The notes under the pieces: generated by a model
Database searches by the model: none
What the model was told of the DNA's origin: nothing
The model's input: the letters and a program-made list of their open reading frames with translations, nothing else
Translations under genes and position numbers: made by a program
DNA from: JANMDU01 sp031418715
GTDB lineage: Bacteria; Pseudomonadota; Gammaproteobacteria; Burkholderiales; Burkholderiaceae_C
Length of the DNA stretch: 64,000 bases
Direction of reading: 5' to 3'
NCBI GenBank assembly: GCA_031418715.1
Contig: JANOJL010000002.1
Location: forward strand, 1-64,000
Shown here: positions 24,855 through 34,696 of the stretch, in pieces
How positions within the stretch are numbered: position 1 is the first letter of the stretch
How the letters are laid out: each line of letters opens with the position of its first letter

Positions 24855-26516
24855 ATGTCCCAATACGTTTACACCATGAATCGGGTCGGCAAAATCGTGC
24901 CGCCCAAGCGCCATATCCTCAAAGATATCTCTCTCTCGTTTTTCCCAGGCGCCAAGATCGGCGTGCTCGGTGTCAACGGCTCAGGCAAATCCACTTTGCT
25001 CAAAATCATGGCTGGTGTGGATACTGAGATTGAAGGCGAAGCTACGCCGATGCCAGGTCTCAAAGTCGGGTATTTGCCGCAAGAGCCGCAACTCAATCCT
25101 GCGCACACCGTGCGCGAAGCGGTAGAAACCGCCATGGCTGCTGTAATGGAAGCCAAAGCTCGGCTAGAGCAGGTATATGTGGACTACGGTGCAGAAGATG
25201 CTGATTTTGACAAACTCGCTGCCGAACAAGCTGAGCTAGAAGCCATCATCGCTGCGTCGGGAGACGACACCGGCCACGCGCTTGACATTGCTGCCGATGC
25301 GCTGCGCTTGCCTGAATGGGATGCCATCATCGGCAATCTCTCGGGCGGTGAAAAGCGCCGTGTGGCGCTGTGCCAGCTCTTGCTCTCCAAGCCCGATATG
25401 CTCCTTCTCGATGAGCCGACCAACCACTTGGATGCCGAGTCCGTTGACTGGCTTGAGCAATTCCTCTCTCGCTTCTCTGGCACCGTGGTGGCCATCACCC
25501 ACGATCGTTATTTTCTGGACAACGCTGCTGAATGGATTTTGGAGCTGGACCGTGGCTCAGGCATTCCTTGGAAAGGCAATTATTCCACTTGGCTCGATCA
25601 GAAGACAGATCGCTTAGCGAAAGAACAAAAAGGCGAAGAAGCCCGCACCAAAGCTTTGAAGAAAGAGCTGGAGTGGATTCGCCAGAATCCCAAAGGCCGC
25701 CAGGCCAAATCCAAAGCGCGTATCGCTCGCTTTGAAGAGCTCTCCAGCGAGGAATACCAAAAGCGCAACGAGACTTCGGAGATTTTCATCCCCGTAGCCG
25801 AGCGCTTGGGCGCAAATGTGATCGAGTTCAACGGCGTTTCTAAAGCGTTTGGTGATCGTTTGCTGATCGACAATCTGAGTTTTTCCGTGCCAGCAGGCGC
25901 GATTGTGGGCATCATCGGGCCCAACGGCGCAGGTAAATCCACGTTGTTCAAGATGATTTCCGGCAAAGAGAAGCCCGATACCGGCACCGTCAGTATTGGC
26001 CCCACCGTCAAAACGGCCTTTGTAGACCAAAGCCGCGATGATCTGGCCAACGAAAAAACGGTTTGGGAAGACATTTCAGGCGGCTTGGATATGCTGCAAA
26101 TCGGCAAATTCACGGTAGCCAGCCGCGCCTACTGCGGGCGTTTTAACTTCTCTGGCAGCGACCAGCAAAAGCGCGTGGGCAATTTGTCAGGCGGAGAGCG
26201 CGGCCGTTTGCATTTGGCCAAGACCTTGATCGCTGGCGGCAATGTGCTGATGCTGGACGAGCCCTCCAACGATCTGGACGTAGAAACCTTGCGTGCTCTA
26301 GAGGATGCCTTGCTCGAATTTGCAGGCTCAGTGATGGTGATCAGCCACGATCGTTGGTTCTTAGATCGGATTGCTACGCATATCCTCGCTTGCGAAGGTG
26401 ACTCACAGTGGGTATTCTTCGACGGTAACTACCAAGAATATGAAGCTGACAAGAAAAAACGTCTCGGTGAAGAAGGTGCCAAGCCCAAGCGCGTGCGCTA
26501 CAAGGCGTTGAAGTAA
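24855..26516 (+). CDS. ettA: Energy-dependent translational throttle protein EttA (ABC-F)
   Basis: ABC-F protein that binds the ribosomal E site and gates translation by ATP/ADP ratio. Two ATPase cassettes: GVNGSGKSTLLK with LSGGEKRRVAL and DEPTNHLD, then GPNGAGKSTLFK with LSGGERGRLHL and DEPSNDLD. The arm/linker between them contains the basic ARTKALKKELEWIRQNPKGR. ATG 24855 (MSQYVYTMNRV) is the family start. 553 residues. Confidence 0.96.
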   Translation: MSQYVYTMNRVGKIVPPKRHILKDISLSFFPGAKIGVLGVNGSGKSTLLKIMAGVDTEIEGEATPMPGLKVGYLPQEPQLNPAHTVREAVETAMAAVMEAKARLEQVYVDYGAEDADFDKLAAEQAELEAIIAASGDDTGHALDIAADALRLPEWDAIIGNLSGGEKRRVALCQLLLSKPDMLLLDEPTNHLDAESVDWLEQFLSRFSGTVVAITHDRYFLDNAAEWILELDRGSGIPWKGNYSTWLDQKTDRLAKEQKGEEARTKALKKELEWIRQNPKGRQAKSKARIARFEELSSEEYQKRNETSEIFIPVAERLGANVIEFNGVSKAFGDRLLIDNLSFSVPAGAIVGIIGPNGAGKSTLFKMISGKEKPDTGTVSIGPTVKTAFVDQSRDDLANEKTVWEDISGGLDMLQIGKFTVASRAYCGRFNFSGSDQQKRVGNLSGGERGRLHLAKTLIAGGNVLMLDEPSNDLDVETLRALEDALLEFAGSVMVISHDRWFLDRIATHILACEGDSQWVFFDGNYQEYEADKKKRLGEEGAKPKRVRYKALK

Positions 26517-26552
26517 GCGCATCATTCAAGATAACGGCATTACATTCAAGCC

Positions 26553-28970
26553 ATGGTAACCAGCAAACCCCGTCCTCTAGGCGTGATCGACGAGCCCTTT
26601 GGCGCTCGCGTGACCCTGCGCCAATGCTTGGATGTGGTGTTGGATCAAGCGCCTGGTTTGATTGAAAAGACCATTGATTCCTTGGGCGGCAAGGGTGACA
26701 AGCCAGTCAAAGGTATTGGCCTGATGAAGCCCAATTTTCCGCCACCGGTGCAGGCTGTAGTTGATTTGTTGATCGCACAAAAACAACAAGCCATCGAGGT
26801 GTTCGTCGAGCGGCTGCGCTTTTACATGTATCTCGGCTTGGGCACAACAGCGCAATCGCCTCAGCTCATGCGCTTTGAAGATTTGAAGCTCTTTGAAGAA
26901 GAAGATCTGGACGAAAGTATCGAAGTGGCTGGGGCCTTGCAAGAAGTGACGATGCTCACCGATGAAATCACGCCCACTGTAGATGCGCTCATCAGTTCTC
27001 TGCTGGGTTGGATCACGGTACAGCCGCAAATCAATCCGCTGCGCCCTGAGATGTTTGCTCGCGCGCTACGCGATTGCATCACCGATCAAGTGGTTGATGT
27101 GGAAATTCGCGGCGCGATCATCTCGCACTCTGCGGCACGAATGGGAATTTTGCTGCGCAAGCTCTACGCAGAGCTGTGCCAATGGCTGAAGTCTTATGGC
27201 GTGGAAGAAGCCTCGACGGCGCAGCCTGCAAATTTGCCCCAAGTGGCTAAATCCAACCCGAGCAGTGTGAGCAACTCAGTCGCTCGCACCTTGCTCACTC
27301 TCGATAAGTTGCGCCGCTTGCTCTCAGGCGAGCTCGATGGCGATGCGCGTAAGGCGCAAGATTTTCTGCATACGGTGCCCGCCTCAGTGGTAGCGCTGCA
27401 AGACATGCGCCAAGTGGAAGCGATGGTGCAGCGCTTAGAGAAAAAAGCCAAGGACGCAAAAGACAATCCGCAGATTGATGCACAGCGCAAAGCCGCTCAG
27501 GCGCGCATGGCTCTCAAAGATGGACGCGAGCTAGGTAGGCAATTGGGCGAAGAGGTCGTGCGCCTCATGTTAGACAACTTGATCCAAGACGAGCGCTTGT
27601 TGCCCCGCGTGCGCGATCACTTGCAAACGCTTGAGCCTACGCTGATGCAAATCGCGCAAGACGATGCTCGTTTTTTCAGCGACAAGCAGCATGCTGCTCG
27701 CCAGTTCCTAGATGCCGTGACCAACCGCAGCTTAGGTTTTTCTCATGAACGAGAAGAAGGCTATGAGCCGTTCTTGCAATCGGTAGAACAGAGCATTGCT
27801 TTGTTGCATAAAAAAACCAAGTCGGGCGAAACTGTGCAATTGGCGTTTGGCGAAGTGATGGAGCGTTTGTCTGGCATCTGGGTCAAGCTCGATGTTGAAG
27901 AAAATACCCGCCGCGAAGAAGCGGCGCGCGCGCTTTTACATGCTGAGCAACGTAACACGATTGCGCAACACGTGGCTGGAGAATTCCGTCAACAAGCGCA
28001 AGGCGTGGAAGTGCCGAATATGGTGCTAGATTTTGTTTGCGGCCCTTGGGCGCATGCGGTGGCCGAGAGCCAGCTGCGCTGCACCGATGGCCGCATCGAT
28101 CCGCAAGGCTACCGAAGTTTGGTGGCTGAATTGTTCTGGAGCGTGCAGCCGAGTAAGGCTACTCGTAATCGCAAGCGCCTCGTGCAGCTCATTCCAGGCA
28201 TGCTTGCCAAGCTGCGTCAAGGCTTGGCTATTATTGAATTCCCACCAGAGCGCATCACCGATTTTTTTGCTGACTTGATTGAGCTGCATGAAGTGGCATT
28301 GGAAGGCGGGCGTCAGCAAGCAGCTGACGCAGCTGCCAAGGTCGCTGCGGCACAACAGGCGCAGGCCAACGAGGCGGTGCAGGTTGAAGAGGGCACGATG
28401 TCTCAGTTTGACCAAGCCCAAGCTGCTGCCGCTCGCGCTGAGTTAGAAGCTTTGTATGCCGCCAGCGCGCAAGCACTCTTGCCAAGCACGGAGCCAGAGC
28501 CAGAATCTGAGTCCGACAGCATGTTTGATGATTTTCCGTCTGCGCATCAAGATCCAAAAGATGCGCAAGATGGCGTGTGGCTTGCTCAAAGTGAAGTGTC
28601 CGGGGCGGGCTTTGTGAATGAGCAGGCCATGATGCCACTGGATGTGAGTGCGGCCGTGCCAGCGGCAGACTTGATCCCTATTTCGCCTGAAGTCACTGTG
28701 AGCATTCCAATTGGCTCTTGGGTCGAGCTGATGTTAGATGGCTCTTGGGTCCGCGCGCAGCTCACTTGGGCTAGCCCGATGCGCACGCTATTTATGTTTG
28801 TATCGCGTGGCGGTAAAGCGCACTCTATGAGCAAGCGCACGATGGACAAACTCTGCTCGCAAGGCATGATTCGCATGGTGTCGGACGGCCAGCTAGTGGA
28901 TAAGGCGCTGGATGCGGTGGCACAAACTGCGCTGCGAAATAGTGTGGGCGAGAACCGCTCGGGCGGTTGA
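26553..28970 (+). CDS. DUF1631 family protein
   Basis: 805-residue, largely helical, acidic cytoplasmic protein matching the DUF1631 family of beta- and gammaproteobacteria, whose function is not established. Its C-terminus (about 690-785) has a beta-rich segment (GSWVELMLDGSWVRAQLTW, LFMFVSRGGKAHSMSKRTMD) resembling PilZ-like modules seen in this family, so cyclic-di-GMP related roles have been suggested. It begins 36 bp after ettA. Confidence 0.85.
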   Translation: MVTSKPRPLGVIDEPFGARVTLRQCLDVVLDQAPGLIEKTIDSLGGKGDKPVKGIGLMKPNFPPPVQAVVDLLIAQKQQAIEVFVERLRFYMYLGLGTTAQSPQLMRFEDLKLFEEEDLDESIEVAGALQEVTMLTDEITPTVDALISSLLGWITVQPQINPLRPEMFARALRDCITDQVVDVEIRGAIISHSAARMGILLRKLYAELCQWLKSYGVEEASTAQPANLPQVAKSNPSSVSNSVARTLLTLDKLRRLLSGELDGDARKAQDFLHTVPASVVALQDMRQVEAMVQRLEKKAKDAKDNPQIDAQRKAAQARMALKDGRELGRQLGEEVVRLMLDNLIQDERLLPRVRDHLQTLEPTLMQIAQDDARFFSDKQHAARQFLDAVTNRSLGFSHEREEGYEPFLQSVEQSIALLHKKTKSGETVQLAFGEVMERLSGIWVKLDVEENTRREEAARALLHAEQRNTIAQHVAGEFRQQAQGVEVPNMVLDFVCGPWAHAVAESQLRCTDGRIDPQGYRSLVAELFWSVQPSKATRNRKRLVQLIPGMLAKLRQGLAIIEFPPERITDFFADLIELHEVALEGGRQQAADAAAKVAAAQQAQANEAVQVEEGTMSQFDQAQAAAARAELEALYAASAQALLPSTEPEPESESDSMFDDFPSAHQDPKDAQDGVWLAQSEVSGAGFVNEQAMMPLDVSAAVPAADLIPISPEVTVSIPIGSWVELMLDGSWVRAQLTWASPMRTLFMFVSRGGKAHSMSKRTMDKLCSQGMIRMVSDGQLVDKALDAVAQTALRNSVGENRSGG

Positions 28971-28993
28971 TCCCGCTTGCACCGCCGTGTTGA

Positions 28994-29716
28994 TTAAAAC
29001 GGCGCAGGGCTTTCAATTTTCAGCTGTCTGTCTGCATCTGCAGGATGAGCCAACGCAAGGCGACTGGCATGCAACATGAGCCTTGTTGCACCATCGTTGG
29101 GCAACCCATACAACTTGTCGCCCACGATGGCATGGCCGATATGCTGCATATGCACCCGAAGCTGATGTGTCCGACCCGTTTGAGGCTCTAGCCGATATAG
29201 AATCTGCACAGAGTGCTCATATTTTGATAGCATTTGATAATGCGTGATGGCTGGTTTACCCGTTTCAAAATTCACATGATGCAGCGGCCTGCGTGGCCAA
29301 TCTTTGGCGATTGGTGCGTCGATCACCCCGCTGCTCGGATGCAAGACGCCATGCACTCGCGCGAGATAAGTCTTCTTGATCTGCCGCGTTTCAAAAGCCA
29401 AACCCAAGGCGCGTTGTACAGCAGGTGAGAGCGCAAACATCAGCAGCCCACTGGTTGCTTCATCCAACCGATGCACGAGGAGAGCTTGTGGATACCGCTG
29501 CTGCACGCGGTGCAAAGCACTGTCTTGTAAATCCTCACCCCGCCCCGGAACAGAGAGCAGGCCAGCGGGTTTGTCGATCACTAGCAAAGCTTCGTCTTGA
29601 TAGACAATTTCCAAGCCAGCGTCCGGTGGCGGCGCATACACGTATGCGTCAACATGCGCGTGTACGCTTGCGCGAGTACTCGCCAGCTCGGGTGTAGAGC
29701 TGACTGGAGCGTTCAA
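28994..29716 (-). CDS. rluA: Dual-specificity rRNA/tRNA pseudouridine synthase RluA
   Basis: Makes pseudouridine at 23S U746 and tRNA U32. The catalytic Asp is in VHRLDEATSGLLMF. The order YQDEALLVIDKPAGLLSVPG, then EPQTGRTHQLRVHMQHIGH and GDKLYG, follows E. coli RluA closely over the whole 240 residues. Bases 29181-29232 are a copy of the dispersed repeat and encode the YEHSVQILYRLEP strand with almost no change in length. Its ATG overlaps the mfd stop (ATGA), so the two are probably cotranscribed. Confidence 0.9.
   Translation of the reverse strand: MNAPVSSTPELASTRASVHAHVDAYVYAPPPDAGLEIVYQDEALLVIDKPAGLLSVPGRGEDLQDSALHRVQQRYPQALLVHRLDEATSGLLMFALSPAVQRALGLAFETRQIKKTYLARVHGVLHPSSGVIDAPIAKDWPRRPLHHVNFETGKPAITHYQMLSKYEHSVQILYRLEPQTGRTHQLRVHMQHIGHAIVGDKLYGLPNDGATRLMLHASRLALAHPADADRQLKIESPAPF
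29181..29232 (-). repeat. Dispersed hairpin repeat, copy 9, inside rluA
   Basis: On the + strand: GAGGCTCTAGCC, ATAGAATCTGCACAGAGTGCT and a TTTTGATAGCA half-stem. Because rluA is on the minus strand, the gene reads the opposite strand of the repeat compared with guaA or metC. Confidence 0.7.
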
Positions 29717-32700
29717 ACTTTTTCCAGTTTCGCAGCAGCTTTCACCGGCGCGCCCAAACTGCGCAACACATCGCGCACCATCTGCGCTCTGTCTTTCGGC
29801 TCGGATAGTTCGCGCTCGATGCGCAGTTTGTCGTTGCCAGCGAGCTTGATGTGGCGGTTTTTCTGGATCAAGTGAATGATGGCCATCGGATCAATCGGTG
29901 CGTCTTTCTTGAAGGTGATGCTGATCACGTTGGGCGAGGCGTCGACTTTTTGCACACCAAAAGGCTGCGAGAGCACGCGCAGGCGATGCACATCAATCAG
30001 TGTGGAAGTGGGTTGCGGGAGTTTGCCGAAGCGATCGACCAGTTCTTCAACCAAATGATCAATCTGATCATTGGTTTTCGCGGTAGCGAGCTTTTTGTAG
30101 AACGAGAGGCGCAGATGCACATCGCCACAATAATCGCTGGTCAAGAGAGCAGGCGAATGCAGATTAATCTCGGTTGCAGCTGCCATCGGGTTGAGCAGAT
30201 CGGGCTCTTTGCCCTCTTTCAGGCAGCGCACGGCCTCTGAGAGCATCTCGTTGTACAACTGAAAGCCCACTTCAAGCATGTTGCCGCTTTGATTCTCGCC
30301 CAGCACTTCTCCAGCGCCGCGAATTTCCAGATCATGCATGGCCAGATAAAAGCCGCTACCGAGTTCTTCCATTTGTTGAATCGCCTCCAAGCGCTGTGTG
30401 GCTTGCTTGGTGAGGCTCTCCAGATCGGGCACCATCAAATAGGCGTAGGCTTGATGGTGGCTGCGGCCTACGCGCCCGCGAAGTTGGTGCAGTTGCGCGA
30501 GGCCAAATCGATCTGCGCGGCTCATCACAATCGTGTTCGCGCTCGGCACGTCAATGCCCGTTTCGATGATGGTAGAGCAGAGCAAAATATTGAAGCGCTG
30601 CGCCACAAAATCGCGCATCACGCGCTCCAGTTGCCGCTCAGGCATTTGCCCATGCGCCACCGCGATGCGCGCTTCGGGTATCAAGTCTTCGAGCTTTTGG
30701 CGGCGGTTTTCAATCGTGTCCACTTCGTTGTGGAGAAAATAAACCTGTCCACCACGTTTCAATTCGCGCAGCACCGCTTCGCGGATCACGCCATTGCCTT
30801 CTGTGCGCACAAAAGTTTTGATCGCCAAACGCCGTTGCGGCGCGGTAGCGATCACGCTCAAATCGCGAATGCCTTCCAACGCCATACCCATTGTGCGCGG
30901 AATCGGCGTGGCAGTCAGCGTGAGCACGTCCACCTCTGCGCGAAATGCTTTCATCGCCTCTTTGTGGCGCACGCCAAAGCGATGTTCTTCGTCAATGATG
31001 AGCAGGCCGAGATTTTTGAATTTGGTTTTCTCGCTCAGCAGCTTGTGGGTGCCCACGATGATGTCCACGCTGCCGTCATCCAGACCTTTGAGCGCGGCGG
31101 CGATTTCTTTGGCGCTGCGAAAGCGACTCATTTCCATGATCTTCACCGGCCATTTGGAGAAACGATCGGTCAGCGTTTGGAAATGTTGCTCGGCAAGCAG
31201 CGTGGTGGGCGCAAGAATCGCCACTTGTTTGCCGCCCGTCACAGCAACGAAAGCCGCTCGCAGCGCCACTTCGGTTTTGCCAAAGCCCACATCGCCGCAG
31301 ACCAAGCGATCCATCGGTCTGGGTGAGATCATGTCTTGGATCGTGGCGTGAATCGCGGCGCGTTGATCGGGTGTTTCTTCAAAGCCAAAATCTTTGGCGA
31401 AGGCTTCGTAATCAGCCGGTGAATAGCGGAAGGCATGGCCTTGGCGCGTGGCGCGGCGGGCATAGATGTTGAGTAGCTCAGCAGCCGTGTCGCGCACCTG
31501 CTCTGCGGCCTTGCGCCGCGCTTTTTCCCATTGACCTGAGCCCAAGCGATGCAGCGGCGCTTCGTCCGCTGACACGCCTGTGTATCGGCCAATGTTATGC
31601 AACTGGCTCACAGGAACATACAGCACAGCATCGTCTGCATACAGCAAATGTAAAAACTCTTGCATCGCGGGCGAGCCATCGGCATTCTTCTGCCCGACAT
31701 CAAGATTGACCAAACCTTTGTAGCGCCCAATGCCATGCTGCGTGTGGACGACAGGATCGCCCACTTTCAACTCACTCAAATCTTTGATCAGCGCTTCAAC
31801 ATCACTCGCCTGCTCCTGCTTTTTACGGCGCCGCACACCGCCTTGCGCAGCAAACAATTCCGTTTCGGTGACGAAATCAATACCCCTTTCGTTCCAAGCA
31901 AAACCAGCCGCCAGCGGCGCAACTGCCATGCCTGCTTTCTCTTGACTCGCTTCAAACTCAGCCAAGCTGTCAAACACCGGCAGCACAATATGGCTGGCAC
32001 GCAGAAAATCCATCAAGCTCTCGCGCCGGCCTTCGCTCTCCGCCGCTATCAAAACGCGATGTTTGCTGGTTTGAATATGCGCTTTGAGCTGAATCAGAGG
32101 CTCTTCACTTTCGCGTTGACTCGCAAGATAAGGCAGGCTTGATGCTATAAATTCAGTCGCATCTGTCGCAACATCCTTCAGGGCCAACTGCTCAAAACCA
32201 TTACAAAACCCATAAAACTGCTCACTTGTGAGAAACAGCGATTCAGGCGGTAGCGCAGGGCGCTCAGGATCACCCCGGCTCATCGAAAAGCGCTCTTTTG
32301 CGTCTTGCCAAAACCGAGCAAAGCTGCTCTCCAGATCGCTGTGCAGCACCAATGTGGCGTCGCCCAAATAATCAAAAATCGTGGCAAGTTCGTCAAAGAA
32401 AAGCGGCAAATAATATTCAATGCCGGCCGTCGCCACGCCATTCGCCATATCTTTGTAAATCCGGCTTTTGGTCGGGTCGCCTTCCAGCAACTCGCGCCAC
32501 TGCGTGCGAAATTGTTTGCGTGCATCGTCATGCAGCGGAAACTCGCGCCCAGGCAACAGCCGCACTTCGGGCACGGGATACAAACTGCGCTGCGAATCCG
32601 GATCAAAGGTGCGGATCGAATCCACTTCATCGTCAAACAAATCCACCCTATACGGTACTTGGCTGCCCATCGGGAACAGATCAATCAGCCCGCCGCGCAC

Positions 32701-33207
32701 GGCGTATTCACCAGGGCTCACCACCTGCGTGACGTGGCTGTAACCGGCCAGCGTGAGCTGCGCTTTGAATTTGGCTTCGTCGAGCTTTTGTTTGGTTTTG
32801 AAATGAAAGGTTGTTGCTGCCAAAAAGCTGGGCGGAGCGATACGATAAAGGGCAGTCGTAGCGGGGATAAACAGCACGTCCACCGCTTCTGGATGCGAAC
32901 GATCTTTACTTTGCAAAATTCGCCAGAGCGTGGCCAGCCTCTCCGAGATCAAATCTTGATGCGGCGAAAAAGTGTCATAAGGCAGAGTCTCCCAATCAGG
33001 AAACATCACCGAGCGCAGATCAGGCTGAAAAAAGCCCATCTCATCTTGCAGCCGCTGCGCATCTGCAGCATCTGCGCAAACAATCGCTGTGATATGACCG
33101 CGCAATTTCTGCTCAGCGGCAAATTGACCGAGCATCAACGCATCAGCGCTAGAAACAGGGCGCGGCATGTGAAAACGCTTGCCGACGTTAAGTTTTGGGA
33201 AATCCAT
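29713..33207 (-). CDS. mfd: Transcription-repair coupling factor Mfd
   Basis: 1164-residue translocase that removes stalled RNA polymerase and recruits UvrA. Order seen: UvrB-like N-terminal domain, CarD-like RNA-polymerase interaction domain (LKVGDPVVHTQHGIGRYKGL), helicase with Walker A GDVGFGKTEVA, DEEH box (IIDEEHRFG), TATPIPRT, and the second RecA domain with QLRGRVGRS, then the C-terminal TRCF domain. Near residues 345-360 a stretch (ATDATEFIAS) may derive from a degenerate dispersed repeat. It overlaps rluA downstream. Confidence 0.97.
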   Translation of the reverse strand: MDFPKLNVGKRFHMPRPVSSADALMLGQFAAEQKLRGHITAIVCADAADAQRLQDEMGFFQPDLRSVMFPDWETLPYDTFSPHQDLISERLATLWRILQSKDRSHPEAVDVLFIPATTALYRIAPPSFLAATTFHFKTKQKLDEAKFKAQLTLAGYSHVTQVVSPGEYAVRGGLIDLFPMGSQVPYRVDLFDDEVDSIRTFDPDSQRSLYPVPEVRLLPGREFPLHDDARKQFRTQWRELLEGDPTKSRIYKDMANGVATAGIEYYLPLFFDELATIFDYLGDATLVLHSDLESSFARFWQDAKERFSMSRGDPERPALPPESLFLTSEQFYGFCNGFEQLALKDVATDATEFIASSLPYLASQRESEEPLIQLKAHIQTSKHRVLIAAESEGRRESLMDFLRASHIVLPVFDSLAEFEASQEKAGMAVAPLAAGFAWNERGIDFVTETELFAAQGGVRRRKKQEQASDVEALIKDLSELKVGDPVVHTQHGIGRYKGLVNLDVGQKNADGSPAMQEFLHLLYADDAVLYVPVSQLHNIGRYTGVSADEAPLHRLGSGQWEKARRKAAEQVRDTAAELLNIYARRATRQGHAFRYSPADYEAFAKDFGFEETPDQRAAIHATIQDMISPRPMDRLVCGDVGFGKTEVALRAAFVAVTGGKQVAILAPTTLLAEQHFQTLTDRFSKWPVKIMEMSRFRSAKEIAAALKGLDDGSVDIIVGTHKLLSEKTKFKNLGLLIIDEEHRFGVRHKEAMKAFRAEVDVLTLTATPIPRTMGMALEGIRDLSVIATAPQRRLAIKTFVRTEGNGVIREAVLRELKRGGQVYFLHNEVDTIENRRQKLEDLIPEARIAVAHGQMPERQLERVMRDFVAQRFNILLCSTIIETGIDVPSANTIVMSRADRFGLAQLHQLRGRVGRSHHQAYAYLMVPDLESLTKQATQRLEAIQQMEELGSGFYLAMHDLEIRGAGEVLGENQSGNMLEVGFQLYNEMLSEAVRCLKEGKEPDLLNPMAAATEINLHSPALLTSDYCGDVHLRLSFYKKLATAKTNDQIDHLVEELVDRFGKLPQPTSTLIDVHRLRVLSQPFGVQKVDASPNVISITFKKDAPIDPMAIIHLIQKNRHIKLAGNDKLRIERELSEPKDRAQMVRDVLRSLGAPVKAAAKLEKV

Positions 33208-33234
33208 TGTTTTCGAATACCAGAAAAGCCGAAT

Positions 33235-33258
33235 ACCCCGTTTCTTGCGAGACGGGGT
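33235..33258. other. GC-rich hairpin upstream of mfd
   Basis: ACCCCGT ... ACGGGGT inverted repeat, 10-bp loop, 28 bp upstream of the mfd ATG. There is no T-run on either side. It could sit in the mfd 5' leader; the role is unknown. Confidence 0.35.
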
Positions 33259-33354
33259 GTGAGTAGATCGATTTTAAGTGCTGTCGCCGGCCGCGGGTGC
33301 TGCCGGAATGAATGTCCCTGCATGGTGTCATCTGGCGCATTGAGGAGCCACCCC

Positions 33355-33627
33355 ATGTATGGACGACTTGCCCAAAAACGTGTTTTGATCACTCAATCGA
33401 CTCAGTTCATGGGGTTGATGTTGTGCGAGGTATATGTAGAGCAGGGCGCAACTCTGGTGGCCAGCGAGCGGGATCTGTCAGACCCTCAAGCGGCCGATGA
33501 GGTGGTGCGCGAAGCGATGGCGCAACTGGGCGAGATCGATGTGTTGGTTGCCAATCTAGCCTATCCCGCGCCCAGCACGCCAGTGGGGCAGGTGTTTCCA
33601 GTCTGCGGCGGTTGGGTGGTGCGCTAG
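33355..33627 (+). pseudogene. Truncated short-chain dehydrogenase/reductase
   Basis: 90-residue frame with a good ribosome site (GAGGAG 33342-33347). It reads MYGRLAQKRVLITQSTQFMG, GATLVASERDLSDP, AMAQLGEIDVLVANLA, which is the cofactor-binding half of a classical SDR. The glycine-rich TGxxxGxG is degraded to TQSTQFMG. The catalytic Ser-Tyr-Lys half is missing; the frame ends at 33627. Normal SDRs are about 250 residues, so this is a remnant, though a short protein may still be made. Confidence 0.65.
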
Positions 33628-33658
33628 GGCGGCGTGAATGCCCTCCTACAATCCTGCT

Positions 33659-34366
33659 ATGCCAATACCTGCTGCCGTTTCACGTATGTTTGCCTTGATT
33701 CCATGCGGCGGGGTTGGTACGCGCTCGGGCGAAGGGCTGCCCAAGCAATACCGCGCCATCGCGGGCGAGCCGATGGTGGCGCATACCTTGGCGGCGTTTG
33801 CGGCTGTGCCGCGCGTGGCTACAACGCTCGTGGCGATCGCGCCAGACGATGCTTGGTTTACCGATCAGGTGAAGCAGCCAGGAACTACTATTTCCATAGC
33901 ATCTTGCGCAGGAAAGACGCGGGCGATCACCGTATTCAATGGCTTAAATGCGCTGCTGGCGCAGGGTGCGCTGGCCAGTGATTGGGTCTTGGTGCACGAT
34001 GCCGCGCGCTGCCTGATCACGCCGCAGCAGATCAATGCGGTGATCGATGCTTGCTTGGAAGATGCCGTGGGCGGTCTGATGGCGCTAAAGCTGCCTGATA
34101 CGCTTAAGCAGGAAGCGGCAGGCCGCGTGAGTGCCACGATTGATCGCGCTGACAAATGGCTGGCGCAAACCCCGCAGATGTTTCGCATCGGGGCGCTGAT
34201 GCAAGCCTTGGAGAAAGCAGGCGATGCCGTCACCGATGAGGCCAGCGCGATGGAAATGATGGGCCTACGCCCTAAGCTCGTGCCCGGAAGTGCGCAAAAC
34301 TTCAAAGTCACCTACCCAGAAGATTTTGCTTTAGCTGAGGCTCTGTTGCGATATCGTCAAGCGTGA
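33659..34366 (+). CDS. ispD: 2-C-methyl-D-erythritol 4-phosphate cytidylyltransferase IspD
   Basis: Third step of the MEP pathway (MEP + CTP to CDP-ME). The nucleotide-binding N-terminus is ALIPCGGVGTRSGEGLPKQY. KTRAITVFNGL, VHDAARCL, the D-x-x-K segment TLKQEA and a C-terminal IKV-type NFKVTYPEDFALAE are present. 235 residues. ATG 33659 gives MPIPAAVSRMFALIPC; an internal ATG before FALIPC is possible. ispF follows, separated by a DUF2789 gene. Confidence 0.94.
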   Translation: MPIPAAVSRMFALIPCGGVGTRSGEGLPKQYRAIAGEPMVAHTLAAFAAVPRVATTLVAIAPDDAWFTDQVKQPGTTISIASCAGKTRAITVFNGLNALLAQGALASDWVLVHDAARCLITPQQINAVIDACLEDAVGGLMALKLPDTLKQEAAGRVSATIDRADKWLAQTPQMFRIGALMQALEKAGDAVTDEASAMEMMGLRPKLVPGSAQNFKVTYPEDFALAEALLRYRQA

Positions 34367-34435
34367 AGCTATACGCAAGCTGAGCGATTTCGCAGCGGCG
34401 CACAATACGTCATCTATCGCCTGCAAGGAGCCCCT

Positions 34436-34669
34436 ATGCCCGTACGCACCATGACCCAATTGTTCAAGCAGCTTGGCTTGCCCTCTGAAGAAGCGTCGAT
34501 TGCGCAGTTCATCAGCCAGCATGATGGCGTTTGCCGCCACTGCGGATTGGTGCAAGCACCGATCTGGAGCGAGAGCCAGCGCAACTTTTTGCAAGAGGCG
34601 GTGGCGCAAGATTCCGAATGGTCAATGACGGCCGACGCGCTGATGGCCGCGCTGAGCCGGCCGGCTTGA
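34436..34669 (+). CDS. DUF2789 family protein
   Basis: 77-residue helical protein. The pattern MTQLFKQLGLPSEEASIAQF, then APIWSESQRNFLQEAVAQDSEW, matches DUF2789, whose function is unknown. It has an AGGAG ribosome site at 34426-34430. Lying between ispD and ispF, it is probably cotranscribed with them; no link to isoprenoid synthesis is known. Confidence 0.75.
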   Translation: MPVRTMTQLFKQLGLPSEEASIAQFISQHDGVCRHCGLVQAPIWSESQRNFLQEAVAQDSEWSMTADALMAALSRPA

Positions 34670-34696
34670 TCGCAGTCCGCCCTCCATAATAGGGGG

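Noticed and set aside
30289..31326. 345-codon open frame on the plus strand inside mfd
   Set aside because: Antisense to conserved helicase motifs of mfd; His/Arg/Gln-rich shadow sequence.
32305..33354. Upstream part of a 440-codon plus-strand frame
   Set aside because: Antisense to mfd and not protein-like; only the final 90 codons (33355-33627) resemble a truncated SDR and are reported separately.
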